Assembly: GCA_964346395.1 (NCBI GenBank)
Contig: CAYFUT010000047.1
Coordinates: 1-20,408, forward strand
Direction of reading: 5' to 3'
Length of the DNA: 20,408 nt
Source: CAYFUT01 sp964346395
GTDB lineage: Bacteria > Bacillota > Halanaerobiia > Halobacteroidales > Halobacteroidaceae
Shown here piece by piece: positions 1 to 7,470 of this stretch. The notes under the pieces are model-generated. The model made no database searches, had not been told where the DNA came from, and saw only the letters and a program-made list of their open reading frames with translations. The translations under genes were made by a program, and so were the position numbers. The stretch's first letter is position 1. The number at the start of each line of letters is the position of its first letter.

Positions 1-335
1 AAGAATTTTTAGAACGCAATGGGCGGCTTATCTTTCTTGCTTTTATCAAACCGATTATTAATGGTAATGGCTTTGATTTTAAAGAAGTGCAAATTTCAGA
101 GGAAAAGCGGTTAGATGTAGTGATTACTTATTTAGACAAAAAGTATGTAGTTGAATTAAAGATCTGGAGAGGACAGAAATATCATCAAAAAGGTTTACGG
201 CAGTTAGCAGATTATTTAGATAGGCAAAATGTTAACCAGGGATATTTGATAAACTTTAACTTTAATAAGAACAAAAAATATAAACAAAAGACAGTTCAAA
301 AGGATGGTAAAGAGATATTTGCTATTTGGGTTTAA
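1..335 (+). CDS. C-terminal part of an AAA-ATPase-like protein with PD-(D/E)XK nuclease tail (5' truncated)
   Basis: The reading frame is open from the left edge (first full codon at base 3) to a TAA at 333-335, about 110 residues, so the gene begins outside the window. An internal ATG-less stretch continues upstream of any apparent start, which argues that only the 3' end is seen. The visible part has an acidic residue in 'RLDVVITY', followed by 'VVELKIWRG' and then 'GLRQLADYLD'. This is the D...ExK core plus helix of the PD-(D/E)XK nuclease-like domain that ends many bacterial proteins with an N-terminal AAA-ATPase-like domain. That family is abundant in clostridial and Halanaerobiales genomes and its role is poorly known. 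The ATPase half is not visible, so the full architecture is inferred. It is separated by 162 bases from cysNC and is probably an independent unit. Confidence 0.7.
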   Translation, partial: EFLERNGRLIFLAFIKPIINGNGFDFKEVQISEEKRLDVVITYLDKKYVVELKIWRGQKYHQKGLRQLADYLDRQNVNQGYLINFNFNKNKKYKQKTVQKDGKEIFAIWV

Positions 336-409
336 CCTAAAATTAATGATTCCATTTAAATTAATGGAGATAAAATTGTAAATAGAATAATGTAGATGTT
401 TAACTGTAA

Positions 410-469
410 ACTATATACCCAGTCTAAAATTTAGACTGGTTATGAAAACCGTAAAAATCACATCAACTA
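410..469 (+). repeat. Dispersed hairpin element, copy 1 (cysNC leader)
   Basis: A 10-bp stem (CCAGTCTAAA pairing with TTTAGACTGG) is flanked by ATA/TAT and followed by the tail TATGAAAACC, an A-run and ATCAACTA. A second copy lies at 12262-12322. The two agree in the flanks and the tail, while the stem sequences differ and still pair. The element sits 28 bases upstream of the cysNC start, so it would be in the 5' leader of that mRNA. It could be a cis-acting RNA, a protein-binding site or a small dispersed repeat; no known riboswitch class is recognised. Confidence 0.6.
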
Positions 470-497
470 TAAGCTAAAATCACAAGGAGGATAACTA

Positions 498-2315
498 ATG
501 ACAGACAGTCAACAAGCAGAAGATCATAACATGAACTTAGTTATTGCCGGTCACGTTGACCACGGCAAAAGTACTATCATCGGCCATTTGCTGGCTGATA
601 CCGATTCGCTGCCAAAAGGTAAGCTCGAAGAAGTCAAAGAAACCTGCCGCCGCAATTCTAAACCATTTGAGTATGCTTTCTTACTCGATGCTCTAAAAGA
701 TGAGCAGGATCAGGGGATTACCATTGATTCCGCGCGGGTATTCTTCGAAACTGATTTGCGGAAGTACTTAATTTTAGATGCTCCGGGGCACATTGAGTTT
801 CTCAAGAACATGGTAACTGGAGCTGCCCGCGCTGAAGCTGGACTATTAGTTATTGATGCTGAAGCCGGAATTCAAGAAAATTCAAAGCGCCACTGTTATT
901 TACTCTCCATGCTGGGCATTGATCAGGTGGCAGTCTTAGTCAATAAGATGGATCTGGTAGATTATGACCAGGAAGTTTACGACCAGATTGTAGAAGACTA
1001 CACTGACTTTTTAGACGAAATTGATATGGAAGCAGAAGCCTTTATTCCGGTCAGCGGAATGGAAGGTGACAACTTAGCCAGCCTATCGGATAATATGTCC
1101 TGGTATCAGGGGCGAACAGTTTTGGATCAGTTAGACAGCTTTGAAGAAGAGTCGCTGCCGGAAGATAGACCGTTTCGGATGCCGGTACAGGATGTTTATA
1201 AATTTACTCGGGGAGGAGACGACCGCCGCATTGTAGCCGGTACTGTCGAAGCCGGCCAGCTGAATGTCGGTGAGGAGGTAGTCTTTTATCCCTCCGGGAA
1301 GCGGAGTACGGTTAAATCCATCGAAGGTTTTGAGGAGCCGGAGCATGATTCGGTAGGTCCCGGTAAGTCAACCGGCTTTACTCTTGACCAGCAGATTTAT
1401 ATTACCCGCGGGGAAGTGGCTACTAAAGCCAGTGATGAAGCTCCTAGTTCCAGTGCCCGCGTGCGGGCCAACGTATTTTGGCTGGGGAAAGAGCCGCTGA
1501 GCATGAAGAAAGACTACTACTTGAAGCTGGGAACCGCCAAAGTAAAAGCCCGAGTCGAAGAAGTAGAGCGGGTAATGGATGCCTCTGATTTAAGTACTAG
1601 CGAAACTAAGGATGAGGTGCAGGAGCACGATGTAGCTCAAGTTATCTTTAATCTAGATGAAGCAATTGCTTTTGACCTGGCCGAAGAGTTTGAAAAGACC
1701 AGCCGGTTTGTAATTGTTGATGGCTATGAAATTGCCGGCGGCGGTCTAGTGCAGGAACCGCTGGAGGATGAACAGAGCTGGGTTCGTGAACAGGTTAGGC
1801 TGCGAAACTATAAATGGGAGAAAAGCCGGATTACTCGTGAGCAGCGGGCCGAGAAGTACAGTCAGCAGCCGACACTGGTGTTGATTACCGGTGAAGAGGA
1901 CGTCGGTAAGAAGCCGACGGCAAAAGCCTTAGAAGAGCAGCTCTTTGCACATGGGCGGAATGTCTATTTCTTAGGTATCGGCAATGTCCTTTACGGTGTA
2001 GATGCCGATATCAAAGCCGAAGAAGAAGACAATCACCGCGAAGAACACCTGCGGCGGTTAGCAGAAGTCTCTCATATCATGCTGGATGCTGGTTCGATTC
2101 TATTGGTAACTGCCGTTGAGCTGACTCAGGATGACTTAGACTTGATTAAAACTACAGTTAATCCCGCCCAGATTCAAACAGTCTGGCTGGGAGAGAACAT
2201 CACCACTGATATTAATTATGACCTTTATCTGCCGGAGTTTAACGGTGAAGACGAAGTAGCTGGTAAAGTAAGGACTTTACTTGAGGATAAGGGCATTATT
2301 TTTAAACCGTGGTAA
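498..2315 (+). CDS. cysN: Sulfate adenylyltransferase large subunit-type GTPase fused to a degenerate APS-kinase domain (CysNC-like)
   Basis: A 605-residue protein. ATG 498 is preceded by AAGGAGG (484-490) at ideal spacing. Residues 18-26 are the P-loop GHVDHGKST, 73-75 GIT (switch I), 94-98 DAPGH, and 149-152 NKMD. Beta-barrel domains two and three follow to about residue 425. This is the translation-factor-like GTPase that, with CysD, drives ATP sulfurylase (ATP + sulfate to APS) in the cytosol. Residues 458-605 align with APS kinase but look inactive. The P-loop is GEEDVGKKP, lacking the Ser/Thr after GK, and 'LGIGNVLYG' (492-500) stands where LDGDNVRHG belongs. The late 'DPKGLY' segment is also missing. 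An intact-looking APS kinase follows after the gap. The expected partner gene cysD is not next door. The GTPase assignment is firm; its present catalytic role is inferred. Confidence 0.88.
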   Translation: MTDSQQAEDHNMNLVIAGHVDHGKSTIIGHLLADTDSLPKGKLEEVKETCRRNSKPFEYAFLLDALKDEQDQGITIDSARVFFETDLRKYLILDAPGHIEFLKNMVTGAARAEAGLLVIDAEAGIQENSKRHCYLLSMLGIDQVAVLVNKMDLVDYDQEVYDQIVEDYTDFLDEIDMEAEAFIPVSGMEGDNLASLSDNMSWYQGRTVLDQLDSFEEESLPEDRPFRMPVQDVYKFTRGGDDRRIVAGTVEAGQLNVGEEVVFYPSGKRSTVKSIEGFEEPEHDSVGPGKSTGFTLDQQIYITRGEVATKASDEAPSSSARVRANVFWLGKEPLSMKKDYYLKLGTAKVKARVEEVERVMDASDLSTSETKDEVQEHDVAQVIFNLDEAIAFDLAEEFEKTSRFVIVDGYEIAGGGLVQEPLEDEQSWVREQVRLRNYKWEKSRITREQRAEKYSQQPTLVLITGEEDVGKKPTAKALEEQLFAHGRNVYFLGIGNVLYGVDADIKAEEEDNHREEHLRRLAEVSHIMLDAGSILLVTAVELTQDDLDLIKTTVNPAQIQTVWLGENITTDINYDLYLPEFNGEDEVAGKVRTLLEDKGIIFKPW

Positions 2316-2316
2316 A

Positions 2317-2416
2317 NNNNNNNNNNNNNNNNNNNNNNNNNNNNNNNNNNNNNNNNNNNNNNNNNNNNNNNNNNNNNNNNNNNNNNNNNNNNNNNNNNNN
2401 NNNNNNNNNNNNNNNN
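2317..2416. other. Assembly gap of 100 N
   Basis: Exactly 100 N between the cysNC stop and the first codons of the APS kinase. The kinase frame is open right at the gap edge, so the gap hides its start codon and ribosome site. The true distance may differ from 100. Confidence 0.98.
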
Positions 2417-2417
2417 A

Positions 2418-3008
2418 AACTCAAAAAATATTGTTTGGCACGAAGGAAAAGTAGATTATCAAGCTCGAACGGAAGTGCTTGACCAATCAGGACTTGTCGT
2501 CTGGTTCACTGGGTTGTCTGCTTCGGGGAAGTCTACTATTGCGGTCGAAGTTGAGAAGCAGCTCAATCAGCGGGGCTTAGCTACTTACAGATTAGACGGA
2601 GATAACGTCCGTCACGGTCTAAACTCTGATTTAGGGTTTAGCCCCGAGGATAGAAAGGAAAACATCCGGCGGATTGCCGAAGTTGCTGCTTTATTTAAAG
2701 AGGCAGCAGTGATTACTTTGGCTTCTTTTATTTCTCCTTATCAGGAGAGCCGCGACTTTGCCCGCCAGCGAGCTGGAGATGATAATTTTATTGAGGTATA
2801 TGTTAAAGCTGATGTGGAAACTTGTGCTCAGCGCGACCCTAAGGGGCTGTATGAGAAGGCTAAGCAGGGTGAGATAGAGAACTTCACTGGGGTTTCTGCT
2901 CCTTACGAAGAGCCGGAAGATCCCGAGTTAGTAATTGATACGGTAGAACTTTCGCTGGAAGAGTCAGTGGAGAAAGTAGTGGAGGAAATTACAGACTATC
3001 TGGACTAA
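2418..3008 (+). CDS. cysC: Adenylyl-sulfate (APS) kinase, 5' end in assembly gap
   Basis: Converts APS + ATP to PAPS, the sulfuryl donor for sulfotransferases and for PAPS reductase. The frame is open from the gap edge and reads 'NSKNIVWHEG', the conserved N-terminus of CysC. Only a few residues are therefore missing, and the GTG at 2475 is not the real start. Visible motifs include the Walker A 'GLSASGKST', 'LDGDNVRHGLN', 'GFSPEDRKENIRRIAEVA', 'SFISPYQ', and 'RDPKGLYEKA' followed by 'FTGVSAPYE'. Every catalytic feature lost from the kinase-like tail of the upstream CysNC protein is present here. The two genes are probably co-transcribed, with cysC supplying the kinase activity. Terminator-like hairpins follow. 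Confidence 0.93.
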   Translation, partial: NSKNIVWHEGKVDYQARTEVLDQSGLVVWFTGLSASGKSTIAVEVEKQLNQRGLATYRLDGDNVRHGLNSDLGFSPEDRKENIRRIAEVAALFKEAAVITLASFISPYQESRDFARQRAGDDNFIEVYVKADVETCAQRDPKGLYEKAKQGEIENFTGVSAPYEEPEDPELVIDTVELSLEESVEKVVEEITDYLD

Positions 3009-3015
3009 TAAAAGC

Positions 3016-3036
3016 AGCCTAACGGCCGTTTAGGCT
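3016..3036 (+). terminator. Short hairpin just after cysC, weak terminator candidate
   Basis: AGCCTAA pairs with TTAGGCT around a CGGCCGT centre, 8 bases after the cysC stop. The following bases (TATTGG) are not a good U-tract, so it is either a weak terminator or an mRNA 3'-end stabiliser. Confidence 0.4.
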
Positions 3037-3070
3037 TATTGGGAAGTTGAGTTAATTATTAACTGAAGCG

Positions 3071-3122
3071 CCCGGGCCAACTTCTGCCTGACTAGGCAGT
3101 TGGCTCGGGTTTCGTATTTTTT
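3071..3122 (+). terminator. Rho-independent terminator between cysC and the sensor kinase gene
   Basis: A long stem runs from CCCGGGCCAAC...TGCCT across a GACT loop to AGGCA-GTTGGC-TCGGG, followed by TTTCGTATTTTTT. The stem is strong, with a small internal asymmetry (TTC), and is followed by a T-rich tail. It separates sulfate activation from the next operon. Confidence 0.8.
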
Positions 3123-3208
3123 GATGTGTTCTTTTTTGCAGGAAATTAGTAAATAACCGAGAATTTTAACGATAGCAATTAATTCTTCAGCCAAAGGAGC
3201 CGATAAAG

Positions 3209-4921
3209 ATGGAACTCCAGAACATACAGCAGTTGTTGTTTGGATTAACTAGGAGCATGGCCGTGATGGCTTTAGCTGCCTATCTCCTTAGTTTAGAGTT
3301 TGATATCTTACCCTCAGTGATTAAACGCCAGGCTACCCTGAAAATGAAGCTGTTTTTAATTGTTTTCTTCGGTGGGTTATCAATTGCCGGAACTTATCTC
3401 GGTACTTATATTCAGGGGGCCTATGCCAATATTAGAGCTATTGGAGCTTTTATCGGCGGTCTGTTAGGCGGGCCAACTGTCGGGCTCTCCGCCGGGCTGA
3501 TCGGCGGCGGGCATAGATTTTTCCTCGGCGGGTTTACTGCTGTGCCCTGTGCGTTAGCGACCATTTTAGCCGGCCTTGCTGGGGCAGCTGTTTATTATTA
3601 TCGTCCGTTGGCCCGGATATCTGCTGGCGAAGGTTTTTTGCTGGGAGTCGGAATTGAGAGTTTAGAAATGATTCTTGTGTTAGCGTTAAGCCGCTCTTAT
3701 CCTCGGGCAGTAGAACTGGTATTAACTATTTCCCTGCCGATGATCTTAAGCAATGCAGTCGGCATTTACCTATTTATCAGTATTTTAAAGAAAAGTCTCC
3801 GCCGCAAAGAAAAAGTGAAGGCGCTCCAATCGCATAAAGCGCTGAAAATAGCTAATAAAAGTTTGTGCCACTTAAAGAGTGGGCTCAATAAGGAATCAGC
3901 GCAAAAAACAGCCGAGATAGTTTTGGATGTTACCGAAGTAGCCGCGGTAGCAATAACTGACCGCAGTAAAGTACTGGCTTACTGCGGAGCCGGCTCTGAC
4001 CACCATCACGCGGGAGAAAAAGTTTTAACTCAGGCTACTAAACAGGCGTTAGAAACAGGAAAAATACATGTTATTGCTAACGCCAGTGAGTTAGGCTGCC
4101 CGCATGAAGACTGTCCCTTGGCCTCGGCTGTGATTGCTCCTCTTAAACGAGGAGAGCAGATAATCGGCAGCTTAAAGCTCTATAAGACGGAACCGGAAGA
4201 GATTACTGAGCTTGACCGCGAATTAGCCGAAGGAATTGCCCGCTTATTGTCAACTCAACTGCATATTTCTAGTCTTAAGGAAGAAGCTAAACTGGCTACG
4301 CAGGCAGAATTGAAGGCTTTACAGGCGCAGATTAGGCCTCACTTTCTTTTCAATTCCCTGAATACAATTATCTCTTTCTGCCGGACGGATCCTGAGCGGG
4401 CTCGCGGCCTTTTGCGCCGGTTATCGAAATTTTTGCGGGCTACCTTTCGTCAGGAGACTGTCCAGGTTACCTTAGAGGAAGAATTGGACTGTGTCCGGCA
4501 TTATGTCGGCCTGGCCCAGGCGCGGTTTGGTTCTCAACTGCAGGTTGACTTTTCTGTTTCGGAGGAACTTTTAAGCTATAAACTGCCCAGCTTTACCATT
4601 CAGCCGCTGGTAGAAAATGCAATCAAACACGGGATTTCTCCTAAAGTCGGGTCGGGACAGGTAACTGTGGATATTGAACGGCAGAAAGATGATTTGTTAG
4701 TAGCAGTTGCAGATAATGGAGTCGGCATTCCCCAAGCAGAGCAGAATAAATTGTTGGCGGAAACTAATGAAGACTATGGGATTGGATTAAAAAATGTTCA
4801 CCAGCGCTTAAAATGGAAGTATGGTACTGACTATGGATTAGAGATAAAAAGTGCAGTGGGCCAAGGAACTAAAGTCGAATTTAGGCTGCCGGTTGAAGAA
4901 AGAGGTGATAGTAGTGACTAA
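3209..4921 (+). CDS. lytS: LytS/BtsS-type membrane sensor histidine kinase
   Basis: A 570-residue protein. ATG 3209 follows AAAGGAG (3193-3199). Residues 1-195 are hydrophobic with several membrane segments and the glycine-rich 'AIGAFIGGLLGGPTVGLSAG' stretch typical of the 5TM receptor domain of LytS-like kinases. A GAF-like region spans about 215-350. The kinase core has 'IRPHFLFNSLN' with phospho-acceptor His378, N-box Asn470 in 'LVENAIKHG', 'DNGVGI' (502-507) and 'GIGLKNVHQRL'. The protein autophosphorylates in response to a signal sensed at or in the membrane and passes phosphate to the LytTR regulator encoded next, whose start overlaps this stop. In better studied members (E. coli BtsS and YpdA, Bacillus LytS) the signal is linked to extracellular pyruvate. 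The CstA-type gene downstream supports a similar input here, but that is inference. Confidence 0.92.
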   Translation: MELQNIQQLLFGLTRSMAVMALAAYLLSLEFDILPSVIKRQATLKMKLFLIVFFGGLSIAGTYLGTYIQGAYANIRAIGAFIGGLLGGPTVGLSAGLIGGGHRFFLGGFTAVPCALATILAGLAGAAVYYYRPLARISAGEGFLLGVGIESLEMILVLALSRSYPRAVELVLTISLPMILSNAVGIYLFISILKKSLRRKEKVKALQSHKALKIANKSLCHLKSGLNKESAQKTAEIVLDVTEVAAVAITDRSKVLAYCGAGSDHHHAGEKVLTQATKQALETGKIHVIANASELGCPHEDCPLASAVIAPLKRGEQIIGSLKLYKTEPEEITELDRELAEGIARLLSTQLHISSLKEEAKLATQAELKALQAQIRPHFLFNSLNTIISFCRTDPERARGLLRRLSKFLRATFRQETVQVTLEEELDCVRHYVGLAQARFGSQLQVDFSVSEELLSYKLPSFTIQPLVENAIKHGISPKVGSGQVTVDIERQKDDLLVAVADNGVGIPQAEQNKLLAETNEDYGIGLKNVHQRLKWKYGTDYGLEIKSAVGQGTKVEFRLPVEERGDSSD

Positions 4922-5705
4922 AGAACTAACAGCAGTAATTGCCGACGATGAACTACCGGCCAGAAATGAGTTGAATTTTTTACTATCCGATTTAGAAGGA
5001 ATTCAGTTAATTGGGGAAGCTGCTGATGGCTTACAAGCCTTGGAATTAATTTGCAATCAGCAGCCGGAAGTTGCCTTTTTGGATATTCAGATGCCGGGAC
5101 TTTCCGGGTTAGAAGTAGCCCAGGAAGTGCAGAATTTAGCTTCTCCGCCGGTGATTGTCTTCATTACTGCCTACGATGAGTATGCACTAGACGCCTTTCA
5201 GGTCAATGCAGTTGACTATATTCTAAAGCCTTTTTCGCGGGAAGAATTAGCAGAGCTTCTGCCGCGGTTAATTAATCTTTGTCAACAGGAGGATGAACAG
5301 TTTGTGGATCACTTAGCAGAGTTAGTGGAAGAACTAGCTGATAGGGAAGCAGAAGAAGCAGAATTTCAAGTTAACAAGCTGCCGGTCTACGGAGCTAAAA
5401 AGGAGATCAAACTACTTGATTATGACGAAATTATTGTCTGCTATACGAAAAACAGCCGGGTAATAGCCAAGACTGACCAACACGAATACGAGGTGAAGGC
5501 GACTTTAAAAGAATTAGAAGCTAAGCTGCCGGCGGATAAATTCTTCCGCGTTCACCGCAGTTTCTTGGTTAACTTGCGGGCAGTAAAAGAGATTGTGCCC
5601 TGGTTTAAAGGAAAATACCAATTAATAATGGATGACGAAGGTAATAAGCAGGTGCCCGTTAGCCGCAGTAAAGTTGATACCGTCAAGGAAATCTTCGGCC
5701 TTTAG
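4914..5705 (+). CDS. lytT: LytTR-family response regulator
   Basis: GTG 4914 is chosen. It overlaps the kinase stop by 8 bases, has AGAGGTG (4901-4907) upstream, and starts the protein right before the receiver domain. An ATG at 4851 in the same frame would add 21 unrelated residues read from inside the kinase gene. The product has 263 residues. The receiver has the acidic pair DD (11-12), phospho-acceptor Asp57 in 'FLDIQMPG', and Lys105 in 'YILKPF'. An acidic linker (about 125-150) is longer than usual. The LytTR DNA-binding domain (about 155-260) contains 'FFRVHRSFLVNL' and ends 'VPVSRSKV'. It is a transcription activator, and the natural target is the downstream transporter gene, whose promoter lacks a -35 box. 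Confidence 0.93.
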   Translation: MTKELTAVIADDELPARNELNFLLSDLEGIQLIGEAADGLQALELICNQQPEVAFLDIQMPGLSGLEVAQEVQNLASPPVIVFITAYDEYALDAFQVNAVDYILKPFSREELAELLPRLINLCQQEDEQFVDHLAELVEELADREAEEAEFQVNKLPVYGAKKEIKLLDYDEIIVCYTKNSRVIAKTDQHEYEVKATLKELEAKLPADKFFRVHRSFLVNLRAVKEIVPWFKGKYQLIMDDEGNKQVPVSRSKVDTVKEIFGL

Positions 5706-5748
5706 TTTTCACTCAATCTGAAATAATGCAGTCCGGCTGCTGCTTTCT

Positions 5749-5796
5749 GCAGTTCAGCTAAACTTCATTCCCCCTCCCCCACTTTTTTATTATAAT
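5749..5796 (+). promoter_or_regulatory. Candidate LytTR-activated promoter of the CstA-family gene
   Basis: A perfect TATAAT at 5791-5796 has no recognisable -35 box 17 bases upstream, as expected of an activator-dependent promoter. Two nine-base sequences, GCAGTTCAG (5749-5757) and AAACTTCAT (5760-5768), each fit all but one position of the degenerate LytTR half-site that I recall as [TA][AC][CA]GTTN[AG][TG]. They lie where an activator would touch polymerase. Their start-to-start spacing is 11, shorter than the roughly 21 usual for LytTR sites, so the match is tentative. Confidence 0.35.
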
Positions 5797-5882
5797 GCTA
5801 ATAGAGCATAAGATAATAATTATATAATCTCTCGCCAGTTAGCAGTAAACTCTAACTATCATCTCGGGGGGGAGAGAAAAAA

Positions 5883-7322
5883 ATGCTTTCATTTATCGGC
5901 GGATTAGTTATTTTAATTATTGGTTATTTTACTTACGGAAAATTTGTTAGCGGCGTTTTTGGAGAAGATCCGCGGCGGGCAGTACCTTCTGCTACAGAAG
6001 CGGATGGAGTAGACTATGTAGAGATCGGCTGGAAGCGGGCCTTTTTGATTCAGTTGTTGAATATAGCTGGACTGGGGCCTATTTACGGAGCAGTCATGGG
6101 CGCCTTATTTGGGCCGGCTGCTTTTCTCTGGATTATTCTAGGAGCTATTTTTGCTGGTGCTGTTCATGATTATATTGCCGGTTTACTTTCCGTGCGCAAT
6201 GGAGGCGAAACAGTCTCCGAACTTGTTGGTGATTACTTAGGTGAGTTTGCGCGGAAATTCATGCGTGGATTTTCCGTTATTTTATTAGTTTTAGTGGGCA
6301 CTGTGTTCATGACCGGCCCGGCTGAACTGCTGGCTAACATGACCGGCTTAGGTCTCAATACTTGGCTGGTAATTATTCTGGCTTATTATTTCTTGGCTAC
6401 TATTTTGCCAGTAGATAAAATCATCGGTAAGTTTTATCCGGTGTTGGGGGCTTCGCTGTTGATTATGGCTGTCGGCGTCGGCGGCGGACTAATAGTCGGC
6501 GGTTATGATATTCCGAATATTGCCTTCACTAATCTGCATCCTGACTCTTCACTAACGTTATGGCCGTTCTTATTTGTGACTATTGCTTGTGGAGCAATTA
6601 GCGGATTTCACGCTACTCAGTCGCCGCTGATGGCTCGCTGTGTAGCTGATGAAAATGACGGACGTAAGGTTTTTTTCGGCGCCATGATTGCTGAAGGAAT
6701 AATTGCTATGATTTGGGCCGCAGCAGCTATGACTTTCTTCGGCGGTACTGTCGGTCTGTCAGAAGCGATTAATACTTTAGGCGGCGCTGGCGGAGTAGTA
6801 GAAGAAGTCAGCAGCAGCATGTTAGGAGTTGTCGGCGGCATTTTAGCTATGCTAGGAGTAATTGCCCTGCCGATTAGTTCTGGTGATACTGCCTTTCGCA
6901 GTGCCCGCCTGATTTTGGCTGATATTTTTGAGTGGGATCAAGGACCGAAAGGCAACCGCTTTAAATTAGCCATTCCGCTGTTTGCTGTGGGAGCTATTCT
7001 GTCTCAGTTAGACTTTGGTGTTATTTGGCGCTACTTTGCCTGGTCGAATCAGACGCTGGCGATGATTGTTCTCTGGGCCGGAGCAGCTTATCTGCTTAAG
7101 AATGATCGACTCCACTGGATAGCCACTCTGCCGGCGACTTTCATGACCGCAGTTTCAGTTTCCTATATCCTGGCCGCTGAAGAAGGATTCAGCCTGGGAG
7201 TAGGAATCGCCACTCCCGTAGGAATAGTGGCTGCTCTTTTAGCCTTGACTCTCTTTTTAATGAAAGACTGGCAGCCGGAGGCGGATATTGAAGGTGAAGT
7301 GGCGGTTGAAAATCCTAAATAA
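5883..7322 (+). CDS. cstA: CstA-family transporter, probable pyruvate/small-acid or peptide importer
   Basis: A 479-residue, highly hydrophobic protein with about a dozen membrane segments. ATG 5883 follows a G-rich ribosome site (GGGGGGGAGAG). Family motifs include 'LNIAGLGPIYGAVMGALFGP' (59-78), 'GAVHDY' (92-97), 'SGFHATQSPLMARC' (240-253) and 'ISSGDTAFRSARLI' (331-344). It is the short form common in Gram-positives; E. coli CstA and BtsT are about 700 residues. Characterised members import pyruvate with protons or take up peptides during starvation. The LytS-LytTR pair directly upstream mirrors E. coli BtsSR, which switches on the CstA-family pyruvate transporter BtsT, so pyruvate is the best substrate guess. 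It is transcribed from its own spacer (177 bases) and ends in a clear terminator. Confidence 0.9.
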   Translation: MLSFIGGLVILIIGYFTYGKFVSGVFGEDPRRAVPSATEADGVDYVEIGWKRAFLIQLLNIAGLGPIYGAVMGALFGPAAFLWIILGAIFAGAVHDYIAGLLSVRNGGETVSELVGDYLGEFARKFMRGFSVILLVLVGTVFMTGPAELLANMTGLGLNTWLVIILAYYFLATILPVDKIIGKFYPVLGASLLIMAVGVGGGLIVGGYDIPNIAFTNLHPDSSLTLWPFLFVTIACGAISGFHATQSPLMARCVADENDGRKVFFGAMIAEGIIAMIWAAAAMTFFGGTVGLSEAINTLGGAGGVVEEVSSSMLGVVGGILAMLGVIALPISSGDTAFRSARLILADIFEWDQGPKGNRFKLAIPLFAVGAILSQLDFGVIWRYFAWSNQTLAMIVLWAGAAYLLKNDRLHWIATLPATFMTAVSVSYILAAEEGFSLGVGIATPVGIVAALLALTLFLMKDWQPEADIEGEVAVENPK

Positions 7323-7333
7323 AGAAGAATTTC

Positions 7334-7375
7334 AAATCCTGCGGGCCAACTTCCGCGGGATTTCCTTTTATTTTT
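7334..7375 (+). terminator. Rho-independent terminator after the CstA-family gene
   Basis: AAATCC plus GCGG pair with CCGC plus GGATTT (one T/G mismatch between the two helices), then TTTCCTTTTATTTTT. It shares the 12-mer CGGGCCAACTTC with the terminator that precedes the operon at 3071. Confidence 0.85.
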
Positions 7376-7402
7376 GTAATTACTCAATAAATTGGATATA
7401 AT
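7374..7402 (+). promoter_or_regulatory. Sigma-A type promoter P1 upstream of the SLC13 gene
   Basis: TTGTAA (7374-7379), a 17-base spacer and a perfect TATAAT (7397-7402). It begins inside the T-tail of the preceding terminator. A transcript would start near 7409 and meet a terminator about 60 bases later. Confidence 0.65.
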
Positions 7403-7408
7403 AATGCT

Positions 7409-7470
7409 GTGGGTGAAATGTAGACACCTTCTTTCTTGTTGAATTAGAGGAAAGGAGGTTTTTTCTTTTT
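7409..7470 (+). ncRNA. Candidate ~62-nt small RNA or attenuated leader ahead of the SLC13 gene
   Basis: Bounded by promoter P1 and a hairpin/T-tract terminator, with a second promoter (P2) immediately after. It contains no convincing peptide; the only ATG is followed at once by TAG. The hairpin's right arm carries an AAAGGAGGT sequence that looks like a Shine-Dalgarno site and is sequestered by the left arm. No known RNA family is recognised. It could be a stand-alone small RNA or a conditional attenuator of the transporter gene. Confidence 0.45.
7426..7470 (+). terminator. Terminator in the SLC13 leader
   Basis: ACCTTCTTTC (7426-7435) pairs with GAAAGGAGGT (7450-7459) through ten pairs including one G-U, with a 14-base loop. 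It is followed by TTTTTCTTTTT. Lying between P1 and P2, it would end P1 transcripts before the coding region unless bypassed. Confidence 0.65.

Noticed and set aside
336..497. Known riboswitch (S-box, SAM or c-di-GMP type) ahead of cysNC
   Set aside because: None of the conserved core sequences of these classes is visible; only the short hairpin-plus-tail element is present.
2475..2477. GTG as the start of APS kinase
   Set aside because: The frame continues upstream to the gap edge and encodes the conserved 'NSKNIVWHEG' N-terminus, so the true start is inside the gap.
4851..4913. ATG-initiated 21-residue extension of the response regulator
   Set aside because: It lies in another frame of the kinase gene, shows no receiver-like sequence, and the GTG at 4914 has a ribosome site and the usual short overlap.
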